Counted from the stretch's first letter, positions 34,332 to 43,877 are shown. The stretch: DNA of 52,591 nt from Macondimonas sp035325645 (GCA_035325645.1 DAOKZK010000014.1:1-52591), one strand, 5' to 3'. Made by a program: numbers and translations. Notes: generated by a model from the letters alone, not told the origin.

Positions 34332-37144
34332 GCCCACTGCCGGTCCTCGCCGGGTCCCGCGACATTGTTGGCGCAGCGCCCGCACAGGTCGGGATGTTCG
34401 GGATGGCTGCCGACATCCGCGCGGCGATGCCAGCAGCGCGGGCACTTGGCGTGCTCGGCCGGCCGGATGGCGATCCACAGCTCATCGCCGCCGGGCAAGG
34501 TCGCATGCACGGCCTCCGGGACACGCGCCGTCTCCCGGGCGAGACGGACCTCGGAGGTGATTAGCGCAAAGCGCAGCTCGCCCGCCAGCGGCGCGAGCGC
34601 TTCGAACAGTTCCTGACCGGCATAGAGATCGACCTCCGCCTCGAGATTGGCGCCGGCACCGGTCGCCACGCGCCAGCGCTCGAGCTCGGGACCGACGCAT
34701 TCGCGCACCGCCAGCACGCGCGCCCACAGCGCCTCGTCCGCGGCGACCTCGGGCAGCGCGTGCCATTCCGCGAGGAACACCGAGTCCGCCCGCGCACCGG
34801 GCAGATGACGCCAGATTTCCTCGGCCGTGAAGCTCAACACCGGCGCGATCCAGCGCACCAGCGCCTCGGCCAGATGATGGAGCGCGCTCTGGGCCGAGCG
34901 CCGGGCGCGGCTGTCGGCGGGCGTGGTGTAGAGCCGGTCCTTGATCACGTCGAGATAGAACGCGCCCAGGTCCACCGAACAGAAGTTGTGGACGTCCTGA
35001 TAGACGCGGTGGAACTCGAAACGCGTGTAGGCATCGCGCAGCCGGTCCTGCAGCGCGCTGGCGCGGTGGATGATCCAGCGATCGAGAGACAACAAGTCAG
35101 TGGCGGGCAGCAGGTCGGTCGCCGGATCGAAGCCCTTGAGATTGGCGAGCAGGAAGCGCGCCGTGTTGCGGATGCGCCGGTAAGCGTCGCTGATGCGGTT
35201 CAGAATCTGCTGCGAGACGGCCATCTCGGCCCGGTAGTCGGTGGCCGCCACCCACAGCCGCAGCACGTCGGCGCCGAGCGTGTCCATCACCGCCTGCGGC
35301 GCCACCACGTTGCCGCGCGACTTGGACATCTTCTGGCCTTTCTCATCGACCGTGAAGCCGTGGGTGAGGACGGCGCGATAGGGCGCCTCACCACGCCGCG
35401 CCACCGCGGTCAGGAGCGAGGACTGGAACCAGCCGCGGTGCTGATCCGATCCCTCCAGATACAGATCGGCCGGAAAGCCCAGTTCATCGCGCCGCTCGAG
35501 CACCGCGGCGCTGCTCACCCCGGAGTCGAACCAGACATCCAGGGTATCGTTCACCTTCTCATAATCGGCCGCCTCATCGCCCAGCAGCTCAGCGGGATCG
35601 AGATCGAACCAGGCCTGAATGCCGGCCCGCTCGATGCGCGCGGCGACTTGTTCCATGAGCAGGGCCGTATCCGGATGCAGCGCGCCGGTGCGGCGATGGA
35701 CGAACAGGGCCAGCGGCACGCCCCACAGCCGCTGGCGCGACACGCACCAGTCCGGGCGCTCGGCCACCATGCCGCGGATGCGCTCCTCGCCCCAGGCCGG
35801 CAGCCACGTCACGTGCCCGATCTCGCGCAAGGCCGTATCGCGCAGACCGGCGGCGTCCATGGCGATGAACCATTGCGGCGTGGCGCGGAAGATGACCGGC
35901 GTCTTGTGCCGCCAGCAATGCGGATAGCTGTGCCGCAGCCGCTCGACATGCACCAGCGTGCCGGCCGCTTTGAGCAGTTCGAGCACGGCGTCGTGCGCCG
36001 TGAGGACGGGCTTGCCGGCCAGATCGGGCACATCCGGGAAATATCGGCCGTCCGGCCCCACCGGATTGTCCACCGCCAAACCGTAGCGCTGTCCCACCGC
36101 GTAGTCGTCCGGACCGTGCGCCGGGGCGATGTGCACCAGACCCGTGCCGGTACCGGTGGTCACGAAATCAGCCAGGATCACCGGCACCTCGCGGGCCTGG
36201 AAGGGATGGCGCAGCCGCACGCCTTCCAGCGCGGCGCCCGGCCCATAGGCCAGCACGCGATAGGTCTCGATGCCCCAGCGCGCAAGCACGGCGTCGACCT
36301 CGGCCTGGGCGACCACCAGCCGCTCGCGGCCCCGCGCGCCTTCCACCTCGATCAGCACGTAATCCAGTTCGGGATGCACCGCCACGGCCTGGTTGGCCGG
36401 CAGCGTCCAAGGCGTGGTGGTCCAGATGACGACCGAAACCGGCCCCGCGCCCTTGCCCTCCGGCGCATGCTGCAACCGGGCAAACAGCACTTCGGGTTCC
36501 GGGCAGGGGAAGCGCACATCGATGGCGAGCGACTGGTGTTCGGCGTACTCCACTTCGGCCTCGGCCAGCGCCGAGCCGCAATCGACACACCAGTGCACCG
36601 GCTTGGCGCCGCGCTGCAGATGACCGTTGGCGACGATCTGCGCCAGGGAGCGCACGATGTCGGCCTCGTAGGCCGGATCCATGGTGAGGTAAGGATGATC
36701 CCAGTCCGCCAGCACCCCGAGCCGGATGAAGTCCTCGCGCTGACGAGCGACCTGGGCCTCGGCATAGGCGCGGCAGGCGCGGCGGAAATCCCGCGCGCCG
36801 TTCACGCCCGGCTTGCCGTGCGCCTTTTCCACCGCCAGCTCGATCGGCAGGCCGTGGCAGTCCCAGCCGGGCACGTAAGGCACGTCCAGCCCGTCCAGCA
36901 GGCGGCTCTTGTTGATGATGTCCTTCAGGATCTTGTTGACCGCATGGCCGATGTGGATCTCGCCGTTGGCATAGGGCGGTCCGTCGTGCAGCACGAAACG
37001 CGGCCGGCCCGCGCGCGCCGCCCGCACCTGCGCATAAAGCCGGGTCTGCTGCCAATGCGCGAGCAACGCCGGCTCGCGCCGGGCGAGATCGGCCTTCATG
37101 GGAAAATCGGTGCCGGGCAGATTGAGCGTTTGCTTGTAATCCAT
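34328..37144 (-). CDS. ileS: isoleucyl-tRNA synthetase
   Basis: IleRS charges tRNA-Ile and proofreads valine. The product is 938 residues, the same as E. coli. Class I signatures are PPYANGEIHIGHAVNKIL (HIGH) and EKGQKMSKSRGNVV (KMSKS). Editing-domain motifs include TTTPWTLPANQAV. The C-terminal zinc domain has CPRCWHRRADVG and CGRCANNV. ATG at 37144 begins MDYKQTLNLPGTDFPMK, as in the family. An ATG at 37168 overlaps the ribF stop as ATGA and would add eight residues; it is possible. It overlaps lspA. Confidence 0.98.
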   Translation of the reverse strand: MDYKQTLNLPGTDFPMKADLARREPALLAHWQQTRLYAQVRAARAGRPRFVLHDGPPYANGEIHIGHAVNKILKDIINKSRLLDGLDVPYVPGWDCHGLPIELAVEKAHGKPGVNGARDFRRACRAYAEAQVARQREDFIRLGVLADWDHPYLTMDPAYEADIVRSLAQIVANGHLQRGAKPVHWCVDCGSALAEAEVEYAEHQSLAIDVRFPCPEPEVLFARLQHAPEGKGAGPVSVVIWTTTPWTLPANQAVAVHPELDYVLIEVEGARGRERLVVAQAEVDAVLARWGIETYRVLAYGPGAALEGVRLRHPFQAREVPVILADFVTTGTGTGLVHIAPAHGPDDYAVGQRYGLAVDNPVGPDGRYFPDVPDLAGKPVLTAHDAVLELLKAAGTLVHVERLRHSYPHCWRHKTPVIFRATPQWFIAMDAAGLRDTALREIGHVTWLPAWGEERIRGMVAERPDWCVSRQRLWGVPLALFVHRRTGALHPDTALLMEQVAARIERAGIQAWFDLDPAELLGDEAADYEKVNDTLDVWFDSGVSSAAVLERRDELGFPADLYLEGSDQHRGWFQSSLLTAVARRGEAPYRAVLTHGFTVDEKGQKMSKSRGNVVAPQAVMDTLGADVLRLWVAATDYRAEMAVSQQILNRISDAYRRIRNTARFLLANLKGFDPATDLLPATDLLSLDRWIIHRASALQDRLRDAYTRFEFHRVYQDVHNFCSVDLGAFYLDVIKDRLYTTPADSRARRSAQSALHHLAEALVRWIAPVLSFTAEEIWRHLPGARADSVFLAEWHALPEVAADEALWARVLAVRECVGPELERWRVATGAGANLEAEVDLYAGQELFEALAPLAGELRFALITSEVRLARETARVPEAVHATLPGGDELWIAIRPAEHAKCPRCWHRRADVGSHPEHPDLCGRCANNVAGPGEDRQWA

Positions 37145-37164
37145 GGGTTTCTCGGTTGATCGGG

Positions 37165-38106
37165 TCATTCGGCCCAGCCGGGTTGGCTGAAATAGTCGCG
37201 CGCCGCCTGCGCGTCGCGGGCGATCTGCTCGCGCATGAGCTCGACGGACGCGAAGCGCTGTTCATCCCGCAGATGTTTGAGGAAGAACACCCGCATGCGC
37301 TGGCCGTACAGATCGCCGGCCGGCTCCAGAAGATGGACCTCGAGCAGCGTTTCCCGGCCATTGACGGTGGGTCTCGTGCCGAGGCTCGCGACTCCCGGTC
37401 GGGCCGCGCCGTGGCTGAGTTGCGCCTGGACCACGAAGATGCCGCGCAAGGGGCTCACGCGCCGGCGCACCGGCAGATTGGCCGTGGGAAAGCCCAGCTC
37501 GCGGCCCAGCTTCTCGCCGTGTACCACGCGCCCGCACAGGCTATAGGGCCGCCCCAGCAGGCGCCGGGCCGCCGGCAAATCGCCCGCCGCCAGACAGGCA
37601 CGGATGCGGCTGCTGCTGACCCGCTCGCCGTCGACGCTCAAGGTCCGGGTCCGATGCACGCCGAAGCCGGCCTGCTCGCCCATGCGGCTGAGCAGGGCGA
37701 AATCCCCCTCGCGGCCGTGCCCGAACCGGAAATCATCGCCGACGACCAGTTCGCGCACACCCAGACCCTGGATCAGCAGGCGCTCGACGAACGCGGTCGC
37801 CGGCAGGCGGGCCAAGGTCCGATCGAAGCGCAGACACAACACCCGGTCCACGCCCGCCCCTGCCAGCTCGCCCAGTTTCTCCGGCAGCCGGCTGAGGCGC
37901 GCCGGCGCGCCTTCGGCGGCAAAGTACTCCTGCGGCGAGGGCTCGAAAGTGACGACCGTGATCGGCAAGCCCAGCGGGCGGGCCAGTTGGCGAACCTGAT
38001 CCAGGACCGCCTGATGGCCCAGGTGAACGCCGTCGTAGTTGCCGATCGTGGCCACGCAACCGCGGTGCGACGGACGCAGATTGTGGACACCCCGGATCAG
38101 TTCCAT
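37165..38106 (-). CDS. ribF: bifunctional riboflavin kinase / FAD synthetase
   Basis: RibF turns riboflavin into FMN and then FAD. The product is 313 residues (E. coli 313). The N-terminal nucleotidyltransferase part has ATIGNYDGVHLGHQAVL and FVVGDDFRFGHGREGDF-like sequence (VVGDDFRFGHGREGDF). The C-terminal kinase part has GEKLGRELGFPTANL and VASLGTRPTVNGRE. ATG at 38106 starts MELIRGVHNLRPSHRG, as expected; the same frame stays open far upstream through murJ, but that is a shadow. It lies 26 bases after murJ and next to ileS. Confidence 0.97.
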   Translation of the reverse strand: MELIRGVHNLRPSHRGCVATIGNYDGVHLGHQAVLDQVRQLARPLGLPITVVTFEPSPQEYFAAEGAPARLSRLPEKLGELAGAGVDRVLCLRFDRTLARLPATAFVERLLIQGLGVRELVVGDDFRFGHGREGDFALLSRMGEQAGFGVHRTRTLSVDGERVSSSRIRACLAAGDLPAARRLLGRPYSLCGRVVHGEKLGRELGFPTANLPVRRRVSPLRGIFVVQAQLSHGAARPGVASLGTRPTVNGRETLLEVHLLEPAGDLYGQRMRVFFLKHLRDEQRFASVELMREQIARDAQAARDYFSQPGWAE

Positions 38107-38132
38107 GGCCGGCCTGCAGCGAAAGAGCTTGA

Positions 38133-39725
38133 TTATAAAGTCTCCGCCGCGCTTGTCACCGCAGCTTCGGCGGGCATCCGGAAATGGCGGGGCCGCAGGC
38201 CCAAAATCAACAGCAGCGCGGGATAGGCCAGCGCCACGGCCATCAACACCATACCCAAGGCCAGCAGGCGCTCGCGACCGGCGATGGCGACCCAATACGA
38301 CGCCGGCGGCACCCAGAACCACAGGCCGGCGCCGATCGCGCCATTGGCCAGCACCATGCGCGTCAGAAACCGCGGCCAGCCGGGGCTGGGTGTATAGACC
38401 ACCGCCCTCCGAAGGCCGCGGTAGAGCAGCAAGGCGTTGAGATACGCAGCCAGGCTGGTGGAAAAGGCCAGAAAGGCATGCGGCGCCGTCAGGCTGCGCT
38501 GCACGGCCGGAATGAGCAACAGCAGATTGATGCCGGTATTGACGCCCATGGCGATCAGGCCGATGCGCACCGGTGTGCGGGTATCCTGGCGCGCGTAATA
38601 GCCCGGCACCAGCACCTTGACCAGGATGAAGCCGGTCAGCCCCAGGCCATAAGTGGACAGCGCCGCCGCCGACATGGCCACGTCGTGTCCCTCGAATGCA
38701 CCGCCGTGAAACAAGGTCGCCAGCAGTGGGTGCGCGATCACGCCCATCATCACGGCGGCGGGCAGGCTGATCAGCAAGGCGCTGCGCAGAGCCCAATCGA
38801 GCGTCGTCGAGAAGTGCTGCGGGTCGGCCGCAGCATGACGAGCCGACAGGTGCGGCAGAATCACGGTGGACAGCGCAATGCCGAAGACGCCCAGCGGAAA
38901 TTCCATCAGCCGGTCGGCGTAATAGAGCCAGCTCACGCTGCCCACCGCGAGGAAGGAGGCGATCAGCGTGTCGATGAGCAGATTGACCTGGGCCACCGAG
39001 GAACCGAACAAGGTCGGCACCATCAGTGTCATCACCCGCCGCACGGGCGGGTAATGCCAGCCCCAGCGCGGCCGCGGCAGCAGGCCCTGGCGCGCCAGAA
39101 ACGGCAACTGGAACGCCAGCTGCGCCAGGCCGGCGATGAACACTCCCCAGGCCAGCGCGTACACGGGCTCGGCCATGCGGGGCGCCACCCACAAGGTGGC
39201 CGCAATCAGGCAGAGGTTGAGCAGCACCGGCGTAAAGGCCGGCACGGCAAACTGCCCGTAGGTGTTGAGCAGGCCGGAAGCGAATGCCGTGAGCGAGATG
39301 AACAGCAGATAGGGGAAGGTGATGCGCAACAGACTGATAGCCAGTTCGCGCTGGCCATTGGCCCCGTCGAAACCCGGAGCAAACAGAAAAATCAACACCG
39401 GTGCCAGGATCACGCCCAGCACCGTCACGATGAACAGGATGCCGCCGAGCGTGCCGGCCACGCGATCGGCAAAGGCGCGCACCTCCGCCAGATCGCCCTG
39501 CGCCCGTCGTTCGGCCAGCACGGGAATGAATGCCTGTGAGAACGATCCCTCGGCGAACAGGCGGCGCAGGAAATTCGGGATCTTGAAGGCGACGAAGAAG
39601 GCGTCCATGGCCGGGCCGGCACCGAAGGCGCGCGCCATGAGCAGGTCACGCACGAATCCGAAACCACGCGACAACAGCGTCATGGCGCTGACCACCGCCG
39701 TCGATCGCATCAGACTATGTGCCAT
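38133..39725 (-). CDS. murJ: lipid II flippase MurJ
   Basis: MurJ flips lipid II across the inner membrane for peptidoglycan synthesis. The product is 530 residues with about fourteen membrane segments. N-terminal family motifs are TLLSRGFGFVRDLLMARAFG and AFFVAFKIPNFLRRLFAEGS; VPTLFGSSVAQVNLLIDTLI and YYADRLMEFPLGVFGIA come later. ATG at 39725. It is the first gene of murJ-ribF-ileS-lspA and diverges from rpsT, a standard gamma-proteobacterial arrangement. Confidence 0.97.
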   Translation of the reverse strand: MAHSLMRSTAVVSAMTLLSRGFGFVRDLLMARAFGAGPAMDAFFVAFKIPNFLRRLFAEGSFSQAFIPVLAERRAQGDLAEVRAFADRVAGTLGGILFIVTVLGVILAPVLIFLFAPGFDGANGQRELAISLLRITFPYLLFISLTAFASGLLNTYGQFAVPAFTPVLLNLCLIAATLWVAPRMAEPVYALAWGVFIAGLAQLAFQLPFLARQGLLPRPRWGWHYPPVRRVMTLMVPTLFGSSVAQVNLLIDTLIASFLAVGSVSWLYYADRLMEFPLGVFGIALSTVILPHLSARHAAADPQHFSTTLDWALRSALLISLPAAVMMGVIAHPLLATLFHGGAFEGHDVAMSAAALSTYGLGLTGFILVKVLVPGYYARQDTRTPVRIGLIAMGVNTGINLLLLIPAVQRSLTAPHAFLAFSTSLAAYLNALLLYRGLRRAVVYTPSPGWPRFLTRMVLANGAIGAGLWFWVPPASYWVAIAGRERLLALGMVLMAVALAYPALLLILGLRPRHFRMPAEAAVTSAAETL

Positions 39726-39833
39726 GGCAACGCGCCTTTATCTCTGGAACTGAGCCGCCCGTCCGGCAGAAGGCCGCCATGGTAGCGATCGGGATCCGCC
39801 GCCGCCACGGGACACCGGCTACTCGCGCGCGGT

Positions 39834-39863
39834 TTGACATTTACCTCCCCCCTGGCGCATGAT
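39834..39863 (+). promoter_or_regulatory. sigma70-type promoter for rpsT
   Basis: A consensus -35 TTGACA (39834-39839) and -10 CATGAT (39858-39863, four of six) with an 18-base spacer precede rpsT by about 60 bases. Strong -35 boxes are common before ribosomal protein genes. Confidence 0.5.
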
Positions 39864-39924
39864 TTCGTCCTTTCCTTCGGTGGGTCTACCCCCTTCATCC
39901 CTATTTCGAGCGGACAGACAGACG

Positions 39925-40203
39925 ATGGCGAACACCAAACAGGCCGAAAAGCGGGCACGACAGGCCGAAGACGCGCGCCAGCGCAACATCAGCCACAAGA
40001 CGCGCATGCGCACGGCGATCAAGAAAGTGATCAAGTCGACGGAAGGCGGCGACCTGGCCGCTGCCCAGTCCCAGTTCGCTGCGGCGGTTCCGGTCATCGA
40101 CAGCATGGTCAACAAGGGCCTCGTCCACCGCAACAAGGCCGCCCGGCACAAGAGCCGTCTGAACAAGCGTCTGAAAGCGCTGAGTCAGTCCAGCGCAGGC
40201 TGA
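39925..40203 (+). CDS. rpsT: 30S ribosomal protein S20
   Basis: S20 binds the 16S rRNA body early in assembly. The product is 92 residues and very basic. It starts ANTKQAEKRARQAEDARQRN and has RTAIKKVIKSTEGGD and HRNKAARHKSRLNKRLKAL, as in the family. ATG at 39925 gives the normal N-terminus; the frame opens 22 codons upstream but those are unsupported. The ribosome site (GCGGACAGACAGACG) is weak. A clear terminator follows. Confidence 0.97.
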   Translation: MANTKQAEKRARQAEDARQRNISHKTRMRTAIKKVIKSTEGGDLAAAQSQFAAAVPVIDSMVNKGLVHRNKAARHKSRLNKRLKALSQSSAG

Positions 40204-40228
40204 CCATCAGGCTGGCGCCCGCGAAAGG

Positions 40229-40254
40229 CCCCGCTCCATGCGGGGTTTTTTTTT
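40229..40254 (+). terminator. intrinsic terminator of rpsT
   Basis: CCCCGC (40229-40234) pairs with GCGGGG (40240-40245) around TCCAT, followed by nine T. It begins 25 bases after the rpsT stop. Confidence 0.85.
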
Positions 40255-40356
40255 CGCCTGCGCCTGCGCTGGAACAGCCATTCGACCGCCATGAAGTTCG
40301 GCTACCATTAGGCCGCTGGAGCGATCCCCGCTCCCCAAGGTAAAGGAGAACTTCGC

Positions 40357-40731
40357 ATGACGACTGCCTACTGGTGCGTGCTGATCGCCGCCATCATCCC
40401 CATGCTGATGTCCATGCTGGCCAAGGCCGGCGGCAAAGGCTTCGACAACCATGCCGTGCGCAGCTACCTGGAAAGCCAGACCGGCTGGCGTCAGCGCGCC
40501 AACTGGGCGCAGCAGAACGGCTATGAAGCGTTTCCGCCGTTTGCCGCCGCCGTCATCATCGCGCACCAGGCCGGCGCCGCCCAAGGCACGATCGACACGC
40601 TGGCCGTCGCCTTCATCATCATCCGCCTCGTCTACGGGGCGATGTACGTGGCCAATCTGGCGACGCTGCGCAGTCTCGTGTGGACCGCGGGGTTTGCGTG
40701 CGTGGTGGGCCTGTTCATCGCCGCCACCTGA
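40357..40731 (+). CDS. MAPEG-family membrane protein
   Basis: The product is 124 residues. Four membrane segments are likely (about 4-22, 60-75, 80-97, 103-122). Conserved MAPEG features are RQRANWAQQNGYEAFPPFAA (glutathione-binding-like loop after the first segment) and IIRLVYGAMYVANLATLRSL. Such proteins in bacteria are small membrane-bound glutathione S-transferase-like or uncharacterised proteins. ATG at 40357 has AAGGAG eight bases upstream. It stands alone after rpsT's terminator, so it must have its own promoter. The function is inferred only from the family. Confidence 0.75.
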   Translation: MTTAYWCVLIAAIIPMLMSMLAKAGGKGFDNHAVRSYLESQTGWRQRANWAQQNGYEAFPPFAAAVIIAHQAGAAQGTIDTLAVAFIIIRLVYGAMYVANLATLRSLVWTAGFACVVGLFIAAT

Positions 40732-40830
40732 CCGATGCGCCACTGCCCCGGCCTCGGCGTGCGCCGGGGCCGGCGGTTGACCTCGGTCATTCCGAATAAG
40801 CCACGCATCGACGCCCAACGCCGGCCAGAC

Positions 40831-41955
40831 TCAGTTCACCACCATGTTGTCCCGGTGGATGAGTTCCGGCTCGTCCACATACCCCAGCAGTTCCGCGATG
40901 CGGCTGCTCGGCTGCCCTTGGATGCGCCGGCATTCCTCTGCGCTGTAGTTGACCAGACCCCGCGCCACCTCGACACCGTCCGGACCCCGGCAGAGCACCA
41001 CATCCCCGCGCCGGAAATGTCCGGCCACGGCCGTGACCCCCACCGGCAACAGGCTGCGTCCGGCTTCGCGCAACACCCGCACGGCGCCGGCATCGAGCAC
41101 GAGTTCGCCACGCACCTGGAGGTGGCCATTGATCCACTGTTTGCGTGCCGCCAGAGGCTCGCTGGCCGGATGCAGCAGCGTGCCCACCGCTTCCCCGCGC
41201 GCGACACGCAACAGCACATCGGGATGCCTGCCGCTGGCAATCACGGTCGCGGCGCCGCTGCGCGCCGCCCGGGCCGCGGCCGTCAGCTTGGTGAACATGC
41301 CGCCACGACCCAGCGCGCCCGGCGTCGGCGTTGCCATCGCCAGCAATTCGGCGTCGCCGGCGCGCCCTTCCTGAATCAATCGGGCCTCGGGGTCGTTACG
41401 CGGATCGCGCTCATACAAGCCCTCTTGGTCGGTCAGGATCACCATCAATTCTGCTTCGACCAGATTGGTGACCAGTGACGCGAGGCTGTCGTTGTCGCCA
41501 AAGCGCAGTTCGTCGGTGCTGACCGTGTCGTTCTCGTTGATGATGGGGATGGTGTCGAGCGCCAGCAGCGTCTTCAGGGTGCTGCGGGCGTTGAGATGAC
41601 GCTGGCGGTCCGTAAGATCGGCATAGCTCAGGAGGATCTGTGCGGCGTGCAGGCCATGGCGCGCAAATTCGGTCTCATAGGCCTGGATGAGCCGCATCTG
41701 TCCGACCGCCGCGGCAGCCTGCAATTCATGCAGGGCCTGGGGCCGGCGCGTCCAGCCGAGCCGCTGCATGCCGGCCGCAACGGCGCCCGAGGACACCAGA
41801 CAGACCTGCTTGCCTTGCCCGTGGAGCGCCGCGATCTGGGCCGCCCAGCCCGCCAGCGCAGACTCGTCGAGCCCGCGCCCATTATCGGTCACCAGGGCGC
41901 TGCCGACCTTGACCACCCAGCGCCGACTCAGCCCCAGCCCCACGCGATCCTTCAT
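40831..41955 (-). CDS. proB: glutamate 5-kinase
   Basis: ProB phosphorylates glutamate in proline synthesis and is feedback-inhibited by proline. The product is 374 residues. The kinase domain has RRWVVKVGSALVTDNGRGL, CLVSSGAVAAGMQRL and INENDTVSTDELRFGDND. The C-terminal PUA domain starts near residue 280 (GVTAVAGHFRRGDVVLCR). ATG at 41955. It follows obgE by 99 bases on the same strand, as in Pseudomonas and relatives. Confidence 0.97.
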   Translation of the reverse strand: MKDRVGLGLSRRWVVKVGSALVTDNGRGLDESALAGWAAQIAALHGQGKQVCLVSSGAVAAGMQRLGWTRRPQALHELQAAAAVGQMRLIQAYETEFARHGLHAAQILLSYADLTDRQRHLNARSTLKTLLALDTIPIINENDTVSTDELRFGDNDSLASLVTNLVEAELMVILTDQEGLYERDPRNDPEARLIQEGRAGDAELLAMATPTPGALGRGGMFTKLTAAARAARSGAATVIASGRHPDVLLRVARGEAVGTLLHPASEPLAARKQWINGHLQVRGELVLDAGAVRVLREAGRSLLPVGVTAVAGHFRRGDVVLCRGPDGVEVARGLVNYSAEECRRIQGQPSSRIAELLGYVDEPELIHRDNMVVN

Positions 41956-42054
41956 CTACCGACTCCCCTCGCCCCCATCATGCCCTTACAACCTCGGATG
42001 GACACGCCCCTCGTGACGGGCCGCGGACGCCCGCGCAGCCGCACGGAACCCGCC

Positions 42055-43128
42055 TCAGCTTCGGGTCGGATCATAAGGCACCGATGCCGGGCGGCTGTCC
42101 GTGTCCGTCGGCTCACCCTTGAGCGTCTGCAGGCGCTGGAACAAAGCGTCGCACAGTGGCCCGACGCCCTCGCCGGTCACCCCCGAGACGACGAACACCG
42201 GCCCCGACCAGCCGAGCGCCTGCGCCAGCGCAGCAACCCGCGCCGCACGCTCCGGCTGCGGGAGCAGGTCGGCCTTGTTGAACACCAGCCACCGCTCCCG
42301 TCCGGCCAATTCCTCACTGTACCCGGCCAGTTCGGCGTCCAGCGTCCGGACGCCGCGCACCACGTCCTCCTGGGCAGCAGCCGGGTCGATGTCGACGACC
42401 TGCAACAGCAGCCGCGTGCGCTGCAAGTGACGCAGGAAGCGCAAACCGAGGCCCGCTCCTTCGGCCGCGCCTTCGATAAGCCCCGGGATGTCCGCCATCA
42501 CGAAGCTGCGGTTGAGCCCCAGACTGACGACGCCCAGATGCGGGTGCAGGGTCGTGAAGGGATAGTCGGCGACCTTGGGCCGGGCAGCGGAAACGGCCCG
42601 GAGCAAGGTCGATTTGCCGGCGTTGGGCAGACCCAGCAAGCCGACATCCGCCAAAAGCTTGAGCTCCAACCGGAGGCGGCGCGTTTCACCCAGGCTGCCT
42701 TCGGTGAACTGGCGCGGCGAGCGGTTGATGCTGCTCTTGAAGCGCAGGTTGCCGAGACCGTGAAAGCCGCCCTGGGCGACCTTGAGGCGCTGCCCGGGGG
42801 TCACCAGATCGCCGAGCAGTTCATCGGTATCCGCCTCGAAGACGAGCGTGCCGGCCGGGACGGGGACGATGCAGTCCGCGCCGCTGCGACCGGTGCACTG
42901 GCTGCCGCCGCCGCTCGCGCCGTGCTCGGCGCGGTAGGTGCGCTGGACGCGAAAATCGGCCAGGGTGTTGATGTTGCCGTCGGCCACGAGATAGACGCTG
43001 CCGCCGTCGCCGCCATCACCGCCGTCGGGACCGCCGAGCGGGATGAATTTCTCGCGCCGAAAGCTGACGCAGCCGTTGCCGCCGTTACCGGCCTGGACCG
43101 TGATGATGGCTTCGTCGACAAAACGCAT
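42055..43128 (-). CDS. obgE: Obg-family GTPase
   Basis: ObgE (CgtA) is a ribosome-assembly and stress-related GTPase. The product is 357 residues. The glycine-rich Obg fold (MRFVDEAIITVQAGNGGNGC, GGPDGGDGGDGGSVYLV) precedes the G domain. G1 is GLPNAGKSTLLRAVS, G3 is VMADIPGLIEGA and G4 is NKADLL. The C-terminus is short, without the acidic tail of E. coli. ATG at 43128. An intrinsic terminator between rpmA and obgE (43145-43183) suggests either partial read-through or an own promoter. Confidence 0.97.
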   Translation of the reverse strand: MRFVDEAIITVQAGNGGNGCVSFRREKFIPLGGPDGGDGGDGGSVYLVADGNINTLADFRVQRTYRAEHGASGGGSQCTGRSGADCIVPVPAGTLVFEADTDELLGDLVTPGQRLKVAQGGFHGLGNLRFKSSINRSPRQFTEGSLGETRRLRLELKLLADVGLLGLPNAGKSTLLRAVSAARPKVADYPFTTLHPHLGVVSLGLNRSFVMADIPGLIEGAAEGAGLGLRFLRHLQRTRLLLQVVDIDPAAAQEDVVRGVRTLDAELAGYSEELAGRERWLVFNKADLLPQPERAARVAALAQALGWSGPVFVVSGVTGEGVGPLCDALFQRLQTLKGEPTDTDSRPASVPYDPTRS

Positions 43129-43144
43129 GGGCTTGCCCCACCGT

Positions 43145-43183
43145 AAAAAGCAAAACGGCCCCGCGCCGATTCACGCAGGGCCG
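43145..43183 (-). terminator. intrinsic terminator between rpmA and obgE
   Basis: On the minus strand CGGCCCTGC (43183-43175) pairs with GCGGGGCCG (43164-43156), nine pairs with one wobble and a ten-base loop, then TTTTGCTTTTT. It ends rplU-rpmA transcription wholly or partly before obgE. Confidence 0.65.
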
Positions 43184-43210
43184 CTCGAAAACGAACCGGG
43201 CGGGAGGTGT

Positions 43211-43468
43211 TCAGTCCGCGAGGATGCTCACGAACTTGCGGTTGCGCGGCCCCTTGACCTCGAACAGGACACGACCGTCAGCCTTGGCGAACAACGTGTG
43301 ATCCTTGCCGCAGCCGACGTTCACGCCAGCGTGGAACTTGGTGCCGCGCTGACGCACCAGAATGTGCCCCGCAAGCACCTGCTCGCCGCCAAAATGCTTC
43401 ACACCGAGGCGCTTGGAATGCGAATCGCGACCGTTGCGTGTGCTGCCGCCTGCTTTCTTGTGTGCCAT
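43211..43468 (-). CDS. rpmA: 50S ribosomal protein L27
   Basis: L27 lies at the peptidyl transferase centre. The product is 85 residues (E. coli 85). It begins AHKKAGGSTRNGRDSHSKRL and has GVKHFGGEQVLAGHILVRQR, as in the family. ATG at 43468 is the normal start; the same frame is open well upstream but overlaps rplU. It lies 44 bases after rplU. Confidence 0.98.
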   Translation of the reverse strand: MAHKKAGGSTRNGRDSHSKRLGVKHFGGEQVLAGHILVRQRGTKFHAGVNVGCGKDHTLFAKADGRVLFEVKGPRNRKFVSILAD

Positions 43469-43512
43469 GGATCGATACCTGCTTGCTGGATCTGGAGTGC
43501 CGAAACCGGGGC

Positions 43513-43827
43513 TCAGGCGCCCTGGATGGCCGTAATCTCGACTTCCGTGAAGGACTGGCGATGCCCCTTGCGGCGCATGTAGTGCTTGCGACGGCGGAAC
43601 TTGACGATTTCGACCTTGTCGCCTTTGCCGTGACTGCGCACCGTGGCCGTCACCTTCCCGCCCTCGACGAAGGGACGACCGACGGCGAGATTCTCGCCTT
43701 CGCCGATCAGCAGCACCCGGTCGAATTCGACCTGGCTGCCCGCCTCTGCGCACAGTTTTTCAACGCGCAGGACTTCGCCCTGCTGCACCCGATATTGCTT
43801 GCCACCGGTATGGATCACCGCGTACAT
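43513..43827 (-). CDS. rplU: 50S ribosomal protein L21
   Basis: L21 binds 23S rRNA. The product is 104 residues. It begins YAVIHTGGKQYRVQQGEVLR and has GKGDKVEIVKFRRRKHYMRR. ATG at 43827 matches the family; the frame extends upstream thirteen codons but those are not conserved. The gene has its own promoter at 43878-43906, and a GGGCC/GGCCC hairpin lies in its leader. Confidence 0.98.
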   Translation of the reverse strand: MYAVIHTGGKQYRVQQGEVLRVEKLCAEAGSQVEFDRVLLIGEGENLAVGRPFVEGGKVTATVRSHGKGDKVEIVKFRRRKHYMRRKGHRQSFTEVEITAIQGA

Positions 43828-43877
43828 TACTGACCGTCTCCGCTGGGGCCGCAAGGCCCGAGTCACAAAGGTTGGAA

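Noticed and set aside
34760..37159. 799-codon open frame antisense to ileS
   Set aside because: ileS has all class I synthetase motifs; the antisense product has none.
38107..39192. upstream extension of the ribF frame across murJ
   Set aside because: The extension is Arg/Ala/Gly-rich and overlaps murJ in another frame; the RibF homology starts at 38106.
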